From NCBI RefSeq assembly GCF_902506165.1, contig NZ_LR733817.1, forward strand, positions 4,015,937 to 4,079,936: a stretch of 64,000 nt of DNA, given 5' to 3'. The DNA is from Bosea sp. 29B. GTDB taxonomy: Bacteria; Pseudomonadota; Alphaproteobacteria; Rhizobiales; Beijerinckiaceae. Shown one piece after another: positions 55,411 to 64,000 of this stretch. A program made the translations under genes and the position numbers. Each line of letters starts with the position of its first letter. Position 1 is the stretch's first letter. Under the pieces are notes generated by a model. The model was not told the origin of the DNA. It saw only the letters and a list, made by a program, of their open reading frames with translations, and made no database searches.

Positions 55411-56002
55411 CGAAGACGATTCCTCCTCCTTCGACGTCGGTGGCCTGCGCTCCCTCAACACGCTGACCCAGAGCCTGAGCAAGTCGGCACAGGCCTTCGG
55501 CAAGTCGATCACCACGGCCTTCGCCAGCGGGATCATCGAGGGCAAGCGCTTCGAGGACGTGCTGCGCAGCATCGGCAGCTCGCTGAGTCAGGGCCTGCTG
55601 AAATCGGCGCTGAAGCCGCTGCAGAACACGATCTCGAGCTGGCTCGGCTCCGGCATCAACAGCCTGGCCGGGCTCTTCACCGGCGGCATGGGCGGTGGAG
55701 GAGGTGGCGGCGGCTCGCCGGTCTCGTTCTTCGCCGATGGCGGCGTCGTCGCCGCGCCCTCCTATTTCGCCATGGGGCGTGGACTAGGGCTGATGGGCGA
55801 ACGCGGGGCAGAGGCGATCATGCCGCTGTCGCGCGGTCCCGATGGCAAGCTCGGCGTGCGGGCCGGTGGCGGCGGCGATCGGCGCCCGGTCAGCGTCACC
55901 GTCCAGGTCTCGACGCCCGATGCCGACAGCTTCCGCCGTTCCGAGGCCCAGGTCTCGGCGGCGATCGCGCGGGCCGTGGCGCGCGGCAATCGCGCGCTCT
56001 GA
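55403..56002 (+). CDS. GTA tape measure protein (g11)
   Basis: 199 residues from ATG 55403 (AAAGG ahead). A short helical tape measure: LRSLNTLTQSLSKSAQAFGKSITTAFASGIIEGKRFEDVLRSI, then a Gly-rich linker, FADGGVV and the conserved MGERGAEAIMPLSRGPDGKLGV. The small size fits the short tail (about 50 nm) of GTA particles. It overlaps g10.1 by 8 bases. Confidence 0.9.
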   Translation: MADEDDSSSFDVGGLRSLNTLTQSLSKSAQAFGKSITTAFASGIIEGKRFEDVLRSIGSSLSQGLLKSALKPLQNTISSWLGSGINSLAGLFTGGMGGGGGGGGSPVSFFADGGVVAAPSYFAMGRGLGLMGERGAEAIMPLSRGPDGKLGVRAGGGGDRRPVSVTVQVSTPDADSFRRSEAQVSAAIARAVARGNRAL

Positions 56003-56035
56003 AGCGCATATCATGACTGGACAGGGAGAGGCGGC

Positions 56036-56677
56036 ATGAGCGGCTTCCATGAGGTGCGCTTTCCCACGGGGATCGCGCGCGGCGCCCGCGGCGGACCGGA
56101 GCGGCTGACCCAGGTCGTGACGCTGGCCTCGGGCCGGGAGGTCCGCAACAGCCGCTGGGCCCATTCGCGCCGACGCTACGATGCCGGTTTCGGCATCCGG
56201 ACGCTCGACGCCCTGGCCGAGGTCGTCGCATTCTTCGAGGAGCGGCGCGGCCGGCTCTACGGTTTCCGTTGGCGCGATCGGCTCGACTGGAAGAGTTGTG
56301 CGCCCTCGGCGACCTCCGCAGCGAGCGACCAGCAGATCGGCGTCGGCGACGGCGCCGCGCGGGTCTTCCAGCTCTGCAAGCTCTATGGCGGCCTGCACGC
56401 GCCCTATGTCCGCCGCATCACCAAGCCGGTCGCGGGGACAGTGCTGATTGCCGTCGACGGCGTCGCGAAGCCGCAGCCGGCGGTCGTCTCCTGCGATCAT
56501 GCCAGCGGGTTAATCACCTTCGCCGTCGGCCATGCTCCGCCGGCCGGCTCCGTCGTCAGCGCCGGCTTTGCCTTCGACGTGCCCGTTCGCTTCGACACCG
56601 ATGCGATCGAGGTCGATCTGTCGGCCTTCGAGGCCGGCGACATCCCCAAAATCCCGATCGTCGAGATCGCCGACTGA
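56036..56677 (+). CDS. GTA distal tail protein, DUF2460 (g12)
   Basis: 213 residues. TIGR02217/DUF2460 family: FHEVRFPTGIARGARGGPERLTQVVTLASGREVRNSRWAHSRRRYDAG (N-terminal landmark), LYGFRWRDRLDWKSC, and FDVPVRFDTDAIEVDLSAFEAGDIPKIPIVEI at the end. Forms the ring at the tail end. Confidence 0.92.
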   Translation: MSGFHEVRFPTGIARGARGGPERLTQVVTLASGREVRNSRWAHSRRRYDAGFGIRTLDALAEVVAFFEERRGRLYGFRWRDRLDWKSCAPSATSAASDQQIGVGDGAARVFQLCKLYGGLHAPYVRRITKPVAGTVLIAVDGVAKPQPAVVSCDHASGLITFAVGHAPPAGSVVSAGFAFDVPVRFDTDAIEVDLSAFEAGDIPKIPIVEIAD

Positions 56678-56687
56678 AGGCTTCGCC

Positions 56688-57578
56688 ATGCGGACATTAT
56701 CTTCGGGACTCGCCGCGCATGTCGCCGGCGAGGCGACCACGCTGTGCCGGTGCTGGAGCCTGACCCGCCGTGACGGCGCGGTGCTCGGCTTCACCGATCA
56801 CGATCGCGATCTTTCCTTCGACAGCATCCTGTTTCGCGCGAACGCCGGCCTGGAAGCCGCAGAAACCAGCTCGGAGCTCGGCTTTGCGACCAGTGGCGGC
56901 GAGGTGCTCGGGGCCCTCGCGGCAAGCGGCCTCAACGAAGAGGATCTGTCGCGCGGCTTCTATGACGACGCCCGCGTTGCGCTCTGGCTGGTGAACTGGG
57001 CCGATCCAAGCCAGCGCACCCTGCTGGAGGCCGGCTTCGTCGGCGAGGTGAAACGCAGCGACAGCAATTTCACCGCGGAGGTCCGGGGTCTCGGCAAGGC
57101 TTTCGACGAGGAGCGCGGCCGGCTCTACACTGCGGGCTGCTCCGCCGATCTCGGCGATGCCCGTTGCGGCGCCGTGGCGCTTCCGGCGCTTGGGACGGTC
57201 TCCGTCACCGATGGCCGGCTCACGATCACGGCGCCGATCCTCGGCAGTTTCCAGGACGGGCGTTTCAGCGGGGGGCGGCTGGTTTTCGAGGCGGGTCAGA
57301 ACACTGGCTTTTCCACAGAGATCCGCAGCCATCGCAATGCCGACGGTGCCGTCATCCTGCAGCTCTGGCAGGCCGCGCCGCGCCCGATCGCTGTCGGTGA
57401 TCTCTTCACGGCACTCCCAGGCTGCGACAAGCGCTTCGCCACCTGCCGTGACAAGTTCGGCAACGGCGTCAACTTCCGCGGCTTTCCGCATCTACCGGGC
57501 AACGACTTCATCATCGGCGGCACCGGGGCAGGCGATCCCGGCGCGGGGCCGTTCGATGGGGGGAGCCTGTTCCGATGA
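56688..57578 (+). CDS. GTA tail hub protein, DUF2163 (g13)
   Basis: 296 residues from ATG 56688. TIGR02218/DUF2163: TLCRCWSLTRRDGAVLGFTDHDRDL, YTAGCSADLGDARCGA and PGCDKRFATCRDKFGNGVNFRGFPHLPG. Four Cys in two pairs (CSADLGDARC, CDKRFATC) match those that hold an iron-sulfur cluster in the RcGTA hub. Start lies 11 bases after g12; the stop overlaps g14. Confidence 0.92.
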   Translation: MRTLSSGLAAHVAGEATTLCRCWSLTRRDGAVLGFTDHDRDLSFDSILFRANAGLEAAETSSELGFATSGGEVLGALAASGLNEEDLSRGFYDDARVALWLVNWADPSQRTLLEAGFVGEVKRSDSNFTAEVRGLGKAFDEERGRLYTAGCSADLGDARCGAVALPALGTVSVTDGRLTITAPILGSFQDGRFSGGRLVFEAGQNTGFSTEIRSHRNADGAVILQLWQAAPRPIAVGDLFTALPGCDKRFATCRDKFGNGVNFRGFPHLPGNDFIIGGTGAGDPGAGPFDGGSLFR

Positions 57579-58021
57579 CCGGCGCAGATGCGACACGGGC
57601 GCGTGTCATCGCAGCAGCGCGTGGCTGGCTCGGCACGCCCTACCATCACCAGGCCTCGCTCCGTGGCGTCGGCTGCGATTGCCTCGGCCTGGTGCGTGGC
57701 GTCTGGCGCGATCTCTATGGCGGCGAGCCGGAGCCGACGCCGCCTTATTCGCCTTATTGGGCGCAGCAGGGCTCGGGTGAGACACTGGCGCAGGCTGCGG
57801 AACGTCATCTGATCTCGGTCAAGCCGGAAGAGGCACGTCCCGGCGACGTGCTGCTCTTCCGCTGGCGGGCGCATCTGCCGGCGGCGCATTGCGCCGTCCT
57901 GACCGAGCCGGACCACATCCTACACGCCCATGATGGCGCCGCGGTCGGCGAAGTCGCCTTCACCGGCTGGTGGCGACGCCATCTCAGCCATGTCTTCGCC
58001 TTTCCGGAGCTCGACGCCTGA
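57575..58021 (+). CDS. GTA cell-wall peptidase, NlpC/P60 (g14)
   Basis: 148 residues, ATGA overlap with g13. TIGR02219: WLGTPYHHQASLRGVGCDCLGLVRGVW carries the catalytic Cys (Cys in GCDCLGL), LPAAHCAVLTEPDHILHAHDGAAV carries the catalytic His. Probably degrades peptidoglycan peptide bonds so that the tail can deliver DNA. Confidence 0.92.
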   Translation: MTGADATRARVIAAARGWLGTPYHHQASLRGVGCDCLGLVRGVWRDLYGGEPEPTPPYSPYWAQQGSGETLAQAAERHLISVKPEEARPGDVLLFRWRAHLPAAHCAVLTEPDHILHAHDGAAVGEVAFTGWWRRHLSHVFAFPELDA

Positions 58022-61000
58022 TGGCCACGCTTGTTCTGCAGGTCGCCGGCTCGGTACTGGGCGCTGCCGTCGGCGGCCCGTTCGGTGCCATGATCGGCCG
58101 TTCGCTCGGCGCGATCGCCGGGGCGAGCCTCGACCAGAGTCTCTTTGGCGGGGGCGGCGGGACGCGCATCGTCGAGGGCCCGCGCCTCAAGGAGATCGAC
58201 GGCCTCGCCTCGACCGAAGGCGCGCCGATCCCCCGTGTCTATGGCCGGGCCAGGCTCGGCGGTCAGCTGATCTGGGCGACACGCTTCGAGGAGGAGGTGA
58301 CGACCACCGTCACCCGCACCAAGGCCGGAGGCAAGGGCGGACAGAAGGCGCAAAAGACCTACGAGACCACCTACAGCTACTACGCCAATCTCGCGGTCGC
58401 GGTCTGCGAGGGGCCGATCGCCTTCGTGCGCCGCATCTGGGCCAATGGGCGCGAGGTCGACTTCAACACCTTGGGGCTGCGGGTCCATCGCGGCTTCGAG
58501 AACCAGGAGCCCGATCCGCTGATCGCAGCCAAGGAAGCCGGCGCGGCGCCAGCCTATCGTGGCACGGCCTATGTCGTGTTCGAACGCTTCCCGCTTGCTG
58601 ACTACGGCAATCGCGTGCCGCAATTCTCCTTCGAGGTGGTGCGCGCGGTGCCAGGCCTCGGCCAGATGATCCGGGCGGTGACGCTGATCCCGGGCGCGAG
58701 CGAATTCATCTACCAGCCGACCCTGGTCAACCAGGAGCCCGAAGCCGGCGTCACCATCGCCGAGAACCGGCATCAATTGCACAGCGCCACCGATATCGAC
58801 GGCGCGATTGGCCACCTGCTGGCGCTCTGCCCGAACCTGCGGCGCATCTCCCTCGTCGTCAGCTGGTTCGGCGACGATCTGCGCGCCGGTTCCTGCACTA
58901 TCGCGCCGCGCGTCGAGATCGCCGACAAGAACACGCCCGACGCGCCTTGGTCTGTCGCCGGCCTCGACCGGGCGAGCGCGCGCGTCGTCAGCCAGTCGAG
59001 CGGCCTGCCTGCCTATGGCGGCACGCCTTCGGACGAGAGCGTCGTCGCGCTGATCCGGCGGCTGCGCCATGTCTACGGTCTTGAAGTGGTGCTTTACCCC
59101 TTCGTGATGATGGACGTCCCCTACGCCAACAGCCTGCCCGATCCACACACCGGCAACGCCTCGCAGCCGCCTTATCCCTGGCGCGGCCGGATCACCTGCT
59201 CGCCGGCGCCGGGCCAAGCCGGATCGCCTGACGGCACACCGATCGCGACCGGGCAGATCGTGAGCTTCCTCGGCACGGCCACGGCTGCGGATTTCTCGCT
59301 CGACGGCGACAAGGTCATATGCGCGCGAACCGGCGAGTGGAGCTTCCGTCGCGCCGTGCTGCATGCGGCGATGCTCGCCAAGGCGGCCGGCGGCGTCGAG
59401 GGCTTCATCATCGGCTCCGAACTGGTCGGCTTGACGCGGGTGCGCGGGGCGCCCGGATACTATCCGATGGTCGCTGGCCTTACCGCGCTCGCGGCCGAGG
59501 TCCGCGCCATCCTGCCTCCGCCGGTCAAGTTGACCTATGCTGCCGACTGGACCGAGTACGGCGCCCATGTCCGCGACGGCGGGCTGGAGGTGCGCTTTCC
59601 GCTCGATCCGCTCTGGGCGAGCGCGCATATCGATGCGATCGGCATCGACTATTATGCGCCGCTCTCCGATTGGCGCGACACGCCAGATCATGCCGACCTT
59701 TCGATCGCCCGCGGCCCAGCCGATGTCGATTATCTGCGCCATCGCCTGACCGCGGGCGAAGGCTATGACTGGTACTATTCCACCCTCTCCAGCCGCTATG
59801 CGCAGACGCGCCTGCCGATCACCGACGGCGCCTTCGGCAAGCCCTGGGTCTTCCGGCCGAAGGACCTGCCGAACTGGTGGTTGAACCCGCATGTCGAGCG
59901 CTTCGCCGGCTTCGAGATCGGTGCGACCGGCTGGCTGCCCGGCTCGAAGCCGATCTGGTTGACCGAGGTCGGCTTGCCCGCCGTCGACAAGGGCGGCAAT
60001 TCACCGAACGTCTTTCCCGACCCGAAATCGATCGATGGCGGCTATCCGCATTTCTCGACGAAGGCGCGCGACGATCTCGTCCAGGCGCGCGGTATCGAGG
60101 CGATCCTGTCGGGTTTCGACCCCGCGCTTCCCGGTTTCGATCCGCAGCGCAACCCAACCTGGCTTTCGCTCGGCCCGCGCATGGTCGACCCGGCAAACAT
60201 CTTCGTCTGGACCTGGGACGCCAGGCCGTTCCCGGCTTTCCCCGATCTGACCTCGGTTTGGGCCGACGGAGGGAATTACGAGACCGGCCACTGGATCAAC
60301 GGTCGATTGGAGGGCGTGACGCTCGACCGGCTGGTCCGTGCGATCCTGGCAGATTACGGCCTGCCTGCGCCGTACGAGCTCGCCGTCGACGGCTTCGCCG
60401 ACGGCTATGTGCTCGATCGGCCGATCTCGGCGCGCCAGGCGCTCGAGCCGCTGACTCAAGCCTTCGGCTTCGATGCCGTCATCTCGTCCGGCAAGCTCGC
60501 CTTCCGTGGCCGCGCCGCGACGATTGCGCGGGCGTTGTCGGCGGACGACCTCGTGCTCGATCGCAACGGCCAGCCCTTCGAATTGCGCCGGGCACAGGAG
60601 AGCGAACTGCCGCGCGAGTTGCGCCTCGTTCATATCGACGGCAACAACGACTACCGCCAGGCGACGGCGCGCTCGCGCCGCCTTGCCGGGGCCGCGCGGC
60701 GGGAAAATGCCGTCGAGCTCCCGATGGTCACGCGCCGAGCCGAAGGGCAACGGCTTGCCGATCAACGGCTGCAGGAGATCTGGGCGGGCCGCGAAACGCT
60801 CGAATTGGACCTGTCGCCACGTTGCATCGACCTCGAGGCGGGCGACGTCGTCTCCATGGAGGTGGTCGGCCAGCCGCGCCTGTTCCGGCTGACGCGCATC
60901 AGTGATGGCCCGACGCGGCGCGCCGATGCGCGCTCGGTCGAGCCCGCGATCTATCGCGGTGCGGCGTCGGGAGTGGCAGAGACACGCCCGCCGAAGGTGA

Positions 61001-61950
61001 CGCCGCGGATCGCCGGCCGACCGGATGCGCTGATCCTCGACCTGCCGGTCGTGCGGGACACGCCGCCGCCCTTGCAATCACTCGCAGCCTTCGCCGATCC
61101 GTGGCCCGGTGGGCTTGCGATTTGGCGCGCCACTGAGGGCATGCCGTTCGCCTTGGCTGGCATCGTCGCGGCACCATCGATCATGGGCGAAACCTTGAGC
61201 GCGCTGAGGCCAGGGCCGCTTTGGCGGACCGATCGGCATGCCTTCGTCGATGTCCGCCTGCGTGGCGGCGGTCTTGCCTCGGTCGCAGCGGAGGAGGCGC
61301 TCGCCGGCGCCAACGCGCTCGCCTTCATCGATCCTGCCGGGGAGGTCGAGATCGCGACGGCGGCGCGGGTCGAGCTGATCGCAGCGCGGACATTCCGGCT
61401 GTCGCAGCTGGTGCGTGGGCTCGGCGGTTCGGAGACGGCGGCGGCGCGGACATTGGCAGCCGGTGCGCGCGTGGTTGTCCTCGACGGCGCGGCGGTCGCG
61501 CTGACCACGAGCCTCGACGATGTCGGCCGGCATCTGCGCTACCGGATCGGGCCGCCCAGTGCCGATGTCGCGTCGGCCTCGATGCGCGAGCTCTCCGCAA
61601 CCGTCGGAACAGCACCGCTGCGGCCACTTGCCCCGGTGCGCCCGCGCGCCAAACGCCTGCCGTTCGGCGTCGCCTTGAGCTGGGTTCGACGCAGCCGCGT
61701 CGGCGGTGATTCCTGGGAAGCGGTCGAGGTACCGCTGGGCGAGGAGGTCGAGCGCTATCGCGTCACGCTACGCGCCGGCGCCGAGGTCATCAGGGTCATC
61801 GATGTCGGCGCACCGACGGTGGTCTACGAAGCGGCGCAGGAACTCGCCGATTTCGGCAGCGCCCAGGCTGTGTTGGACGTCGAATTGGTGCAACTCAGCA
61901 TTGTTGCCGGTGTCGGCTTTTCCCGGCGTGGACACATCACCGTGCGCTGA
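58021..61950 (+). CDS. GTA megatron: tail fibre/hub protein with TIM-barrel domain (g15)
   Basis: 1309 residues from ATG 58021 (TGATG overlap with g14). The N-terminus is a Gly-zipper, VGGPFGAMIGRSLGAIAGASL. A GTA TIM-barrel-like domain occupies about 430-760 (VKLTYAADWTEYG, DAIGIDYYAPLSDWRD, PIWLTEVGLPAVDKGGN), then the Phage-tail_3 domain (FADGYVLDRPISARQALEPLTQAFGFDAV) and C-terminal beta-rich repeats. It contacts the host surface and drives penetration. Last gene of the cluster. Confidence 0.92.
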   Translation: MATLVLQVAGSVLGAAVGGPFGAMIGRSLGAIAGASLDQSLFGGGGGTRIVEGPRLKEIDGLASTEGAPIPRVYGRARLGGQLIWATRFEEEVTTTVTRTKAGGKGGQKAQKTYETTYSYYANLAVAVCEGPIAFVRRIWANGREVDFNTLGLRVHRGFENQEPDPLIAAKEAGAAPAYRGTAYVVFERFPLADYGNRVPQFSFEVVRAVPGLGQMIRAVTLIPGASEFIYQPTLVNQEPEAGVTIAENRHQLHSATDIDGAIGHLLALCPNLRRISLVVSWFGDDLRAGSCTIAPRVEIADKNTPDAPWSVAGLDRASARVVSQSSGLPAYGGTPSDESVVALIRRLRHVYGLEVVLYPFVMMDVPYANSLPDPHTGNASQPPYPWRGRITCSPAPGQAGSPDGTPIATGQIVSFLGTATAADFSLDGDKVICARTGEWSFRRAVLHAAMLAKAAGGVEGFIIGSELVGLTRVRGAPGYYPMVAGLTALAAEVRAILPPPVKLTYAADWTEYGAHVRDGGLEVRFPLDPLWASAHIDAIGIDYYAPLSDWRDTPDHADLSIARGPADVDYLRHRLTAGEGYDWYYSTLSSRYAQTRLPITDGAFGKPWVFRPKDLPNWWLNPHVERFAGFEIGATGWLPGSKPIWLTEVGLPAVDKGGNSPNVFPDPKSIDGGYPHFSTKARDDLVQARGIEAILSGFDPALPGFDPQRNPTWLSLGPRMVDPANIFVWTWDARPFPAFPDLTSVWADGGNYETGHWINGRLEGVTLDRLVRAILADYGLPAPYELAVDGFADGYVLDRPISARQALEPLTQAFGFDAVISSGKLAFRGRAATIARALSADDLVLDRNGQPFELRRAQESELPRELRLVHIDGNNDYRQATARSRRLAGAARRENAVELPMVTRRAEGQRLADQRLQEIWAGRETLELDLSPRCIDLEAGDVVSMEVVGQPRLFRLTRISDGPTRRADARSVEPAIYRGAASGVAETRPPKVTPRIAGRPDALILDLPVVRDTPPPLQSLAAFADPWPGGLAIWRATEGMPFALAGIVAAPSIMGETLSALRPGPLWRTDRHAFVDVRLRGGGLASVAAEEALAGANALAFIDPAGEVEIATAARVELIAARTFRLSQLVRGLGGSETAAARTLAAGARVVVLDGAAVALTTSLDDVGRHLRYRIGPPSADVASASMRELSATVGTAPLRPLAPVRPRAKRLPFGVALSWVRRSRVGGDSWEAVEVPLGEEVERYRVTLRAGAEVIRVIDVGAPTVVYEAAQELADFGSAQAVLDVELVQLSIVAGVGFSRRGHITVR

Positions 61951-62002
61951 GCTAGCCTCACGCCGATGTTCATGGCGCATTCACGCATGCCGGGCTAGCC
62001 CA

Positions 62003-62329
62003 ATGGCGATGATGCTGCTCGACCCCAATGTCGCGTTTCTCGCGCTCGTGACCGCGACTGCCTCGCCCGTGGAACCGGTCGATGCGGCGCCGCCGATCGC
62101 CTGCCTGTCAGCTCAGGAAACGCGCGAAGCGGTGTCGGACGGCAAGGTCATGCAGCCGGCGGTGGCCTCCCGCCATGCCCGCGAGGCCGCGCCTGGCGAA
62201 GTCCTGCGGATCAGGCTCTGCCGGCAGGGCGACGAGTTCGTTTATGTGGTGACGACGATGAAGCGCGACGGCCGCGTCGCCCGCGTGACGCTCGACGGCG
62301 CCTCGGGCAAGGTGGCGGATATCCGCTAG
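62003..62329 (+). CDS. Small PepSY-like protein
   Basis: 108 residues from ATG 62003; ATG 62009/62012 are alternatives. A hydrophobic start (LLDPNVAFLALVTATASPVEPVDA) may be a signal. The rest, VLRIRLCRQGDEFVYVVTTMKRDGRVARVTLDGASGKVADIR, resembles a PepSY domain. Such proteins often precede PhoP/FeuP-type two-component genes and modulate the kinase. The gap after the GTA cluster (61951-62002) has no terminator that I can identify. Confidence 0.75.
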   Translation: MAMMLLDPNVAFLALVTATASPVEPVDAAPPIACLSAQETREAVSDGKVMQPAVASRHAREAAPGEVLRIRLCRQGDEFVYVVTTMKRDGRVARVTLDGASGKVADIR

Positions 62330-62375
62330 TTCCGCTATGCCGCGTTCCTGATCCGCCAATCGGAGAAAAGCCGCC

Positions 62376-63038
62376 GTGCGATTGCTCGTCGTCGAGGACG
62401 ACAAGGACCTCAACCGCCAGATCGTCAATGCGCTGGAGAATGCCGGCTATGCCGTCGACAAGGCGCTCGATGGTGAGGAAGGTCTCTATCTGGGCGAGAC
62501 CGAGCCCTATGATGCGGTGATTCTCGATCTGGGCTTGCCTAAGGTCGACGGCGTCGCCGTGCTGCAGGGCTGGCGCCGGGCTGGCAAGACCATGCCGGTG
62601 CTGATCCTGACGGCGCGCGACCGCTGGAGCGACAAGGTCTCCGGTTTCGATGCTGGCGCCGACGACTATGTCGTGAAGCCTTTCCACATCGAGGAGCTGC
62701 TGGCTCGCGTTCGTGCGTTGCTGCGCCGTGCGGCCGGCCATGCGACAGCCGAGCTGATCTGTGGCCCGGTTCGCCTCGACACCCGCGCCAGCCGGGTCGT
62801 CGTCGACGGCAACCCGGTCAAGCTCACCTCGCACGAATACCGGTTGCTCGCCTATCTGATGCATCATCAGGGCCGCGTGGTCTCGCGCACCGAGCTGGTC
62901 GAGCATCTCTACGACCAGGATTTCGACCGCGATTCCAACACGATCGAGGTCTTCGTCGGCCGCCTGCGCAAGAAGCTCGGCGTCGACGTCATCGAGACCG
63001 TACGCGGCCTCGGCTATATCGCTGCCGCGAAAGCCTGA
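62376..63038 (+). CDS. Two-component response regulator (OmpR/PhoP family)
   Basis: 220 residues from GTG 62376, with GGAGAAAAG ahead. Receiver domain: acidic pocket VEDDKDL, phosphoacceptor Asp51 in ILDLGLP, and Lys in VVKPF (about 101). OmpR-type winged helix: HEYRLLAYLMHHQGRVVSRTELVEHLYDQDFDRDSNTIEVFVGRLRKKLG. Resembles FeuP/PhoP of rhizobia. Cotranscribed with the next kinase gene. Confidence 0.92.
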   Translation: MRLLVVEDDKDLNRQIVNALENAGYAVDKALDGEEGLYLGETEPYDAVILDLGLPKVDGVAVLQGWRRAGKTMPVLILTARDRWSDKVSGFDAGADDYVVKPFHIEELLARVRALLRRAAGHATAELICGPVRLDTRASRVVVDGNPVKLTSHEYRLLAYLMHHQGRVVSRTELVEHLYDQDFDRDSNTIEVFVGRLRKKLGVDVIETVRGLGYIAAAKA

Positions 63039-63045
63039 GGGCGCC

Positions 63046-64000
63046 ATGCCGGTCACGCGGCAGCGCTTCTCGCTTGGCGCGCGGCTCTTCATTTCGGCTG
63101 CGATCTGCTGCGCGCTGGTGCTGATCCTCGCCGGCTTCGGCCTTACGACCTTCTATCGGCGGACGGCCGAGCGCGGCTTCGACGAGCGCCTCAGCGTCTA
63201 CATCAAGGAACTGGTCGCCGACCTCGCCGCGCCGCCCGAGGCCGAGCGCCAGGCGATCGGCGATCTCGGCGAGCCGCGCTTCGACCTGCCGCTCTCCGGC
63301 TGGTACTGGCAGATCATCCGGCTCGACGGCGAGCGCCCGAGCGTGCGCACCTCGCGCTCCCTCGTCGGCGGGCAATTGCCGAAACTGCTCGATCAGAACC
63401 TGCAACCCAATCCGCGCGGACTGCGCGAGAGCTATATCTCGGGGCCGGACGAGCGGCGTCTGCGCGTGCTCGAACGGGAGATCGATGTCGGCGAGGATGG
63501 CCGCTTCACCGTCGGGGTCGCCGCGCCAGCCGACGAGATCGAGGGCGATATCCGCGATTTCCGCTTCGCCCTGACGCTGACCTTCCTCTTCCTCGGGCTC
63601 GCCCTTGTCGCCTCGACGATCGCGCAGGTCCGCTTCGGCCTGCGTCCGCTGGCGCGTTTGCGCTCGGCAGTCGGCACAGTGCGCACCGGTGAGAGCACCC
63701 GCATCGCCGGGCGCTATCCACCCGATCTCGCCCCGCTTGCAGGCGAGCTCAACCAGCTCATCGACGCCAATCGCGAGATCCTGGAGCGCGCCCGCACCCA
63801 GGTCGGCAATCTCGCCCACGCCCTCAAGACGCCGCTCAGCGTGATGCAGAACGAGGCCGAGGCCAGCCAGGGCGTCCTCTCCCAGACGGTCCGCCACCAA
63901 ACCGCGATCATGCGCGACCAGGTCCAGTATTATCTCGACCGGGCCCGGGCCGCGGCCTTGTCGGGTGCGCTCGGCGGCATCTGCGAGATTTCTCCCTCGC
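63046..64000 (+). CDS. Sensor histidine kinase, truncated by window end
   Basis: Starts ATG 63046, eight bases after the regulator stop, and runs off the right edge (318 codons seen). Two membrane segments: LFISAAICCALVLILAGFGLTTF (about 15-37) and LTLTFLFLGLALVASTIA (about 170-188), with a periplasmic sensor part between, then HAMP-like LRPLARLRSAV and H-box GNLAHALKTPLSVM (His about 258). The atypical HALKTP box belongs to the FeuQ/PhoQ-like subgroup. The ATPase domain lies outside the window. Confidence 0.9.
   Translation, partial: MPVTRQRFSLGARLFISAAICCALVLILAGFGLTTFYRRTAERGFDERLSVYIKELVADLAAPPEAERQAIGDLGEPRFDLPLSGWYWQIIRLDGERPSVRTSRSLVGGQLPKLLDQNLQPNPRGLRESYISGPDERRLRVLEREIDVGEDGRFTVGVAAPADEIEGDIRDFRFALTLTFLFLGLALVASTIAQVRFGLRPLARLRSAVGTVRTGESTRIAGRYPPDLAPLAGELNQLIDANREILERARTQVGNLAHALKTPLSVMQNEAEASQGVLSQTVRHQTAIMRDQVQYYLDRARAAALSGALGGICEISPS

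Larger units (their letters stand above)
45978..61950 (+). other. Gene transfer agent (RcGTA-like) structural cluster
   Basis: Seventeen plus-strand genes in the order of RcGTA g1-g15, many with 4-base or 1-base overlaps, encode packaging, head, tail and cell-wall-piercing proteins. There is no integrase, repressor, replication, lysis or attachment site, and all frames are intact, as expected for a domesticated GTA rather than a prophage. It is interrupted between g5 and g6 by two minus-strand protease genes (51273-52978). Regulators of GTAs (CtrA, GafA) are not in the window. Confidence 0.9.

Noticed and set aside
57805..59892. Minus-strand 695-residue open frame
   Set aside because: Antisense of the GTA g15 gene, with shadow composition.
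45978..61950. Reading the cluster as an ordinary prophage
   Set aside because: No integrase, repressor, replication or lysis gene, no visible att repeats, and strict RcGTA gene order.

Overview
The window is high-GC DNA with alphaproteobacterial gene content. Indicators are a complete gene transfer agent (GTA) structural cluster of the Rhodobacter RcGTA type, a two-subunit methylmalonyl-CoA mutase with MeaB, a Rhizobium-etli-type L-asparaginase, a TIGR03808-like Tat protein and a PhoP/FeuP-like two-component system. A Hyphomicrobiales member close to Bosea is my best guess; this is inferred from gene content, not from a search.

Layout. 1-5.5 kb: a gene entering from the left edge, malic enzyme maeB, then a translationally coupled trio MoxR ATPase / zinc-metallopeptidase-VWA protein / LCCL-domain protein. 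5.5-12.3 kb: a dipeptide/oligopeptide ABC operon (SBP, dppBCDF) read leftward, with a divergent LysR regulator. 12.3-25.4 kb: metabolic and envelope genes, namely a stand-alone Lrp ligand-binding domain, an arylformamidase-like hydrolase, zinc L-asparaginase, SulP transporter plus ParB-like protein, a Tat-exported beta-helix protein, MeaB, two paralogous lipoprotein hydrolases, a penicillin-acylase-family protein, a GNAT and an Lrp regulator. 25.5-33.7 kb: a PLP gamma-synthase-family enzyme coupled to a lytic transglycosylase, a DUF3750 protein, a potFGHI-like polyamine operon, a HepT/MntA module and a small secreted Tyr/Gly-rich protein. 33.7-43.7 kb: mutA-thiD-mutB, a DUF2267-like protein, a HerA-like ATPase, a RelBE-type module, an M20 dipeptidase and a LOG-family protein.

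43.68-45.85 kb is an intact IS1595-family element (25-bp inverted ends, 8-bp target duplication) carrying small passenger genes. It sits directly upstream of the GTA cluster at 45.98-61.95 kb. The cluster keeps the canonical order: small terminase-like ORF, large terminase, portal, g3.5-like ORFs, protease, capsid, connector, closure, tail terminator, tail tube, tail chaperones, tape measure, distal tail, hub, NlpC/P60 peptidase, and the giant TIM-barrel tail-fibre/hub protein. No integrase, replication or lysis gene is visible. Two secreted trypsin-like proteases are inserted antisense between capsid and connector genes, and a 103-bp foldback repeat lies between terminase and portal. The window ends with a PepSY-like protein, a response regulator and a truncated sensor kinase.

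The most interesting points are the split GTA cluster with its embedded proteases, the IS next to the GTA leader, a likely programmed -1 frameshift in the GTA tail chaperones, and the MoxR/VWA/LCCL trio. I saw no tRNA, rRNA or CRISPR array by reading.
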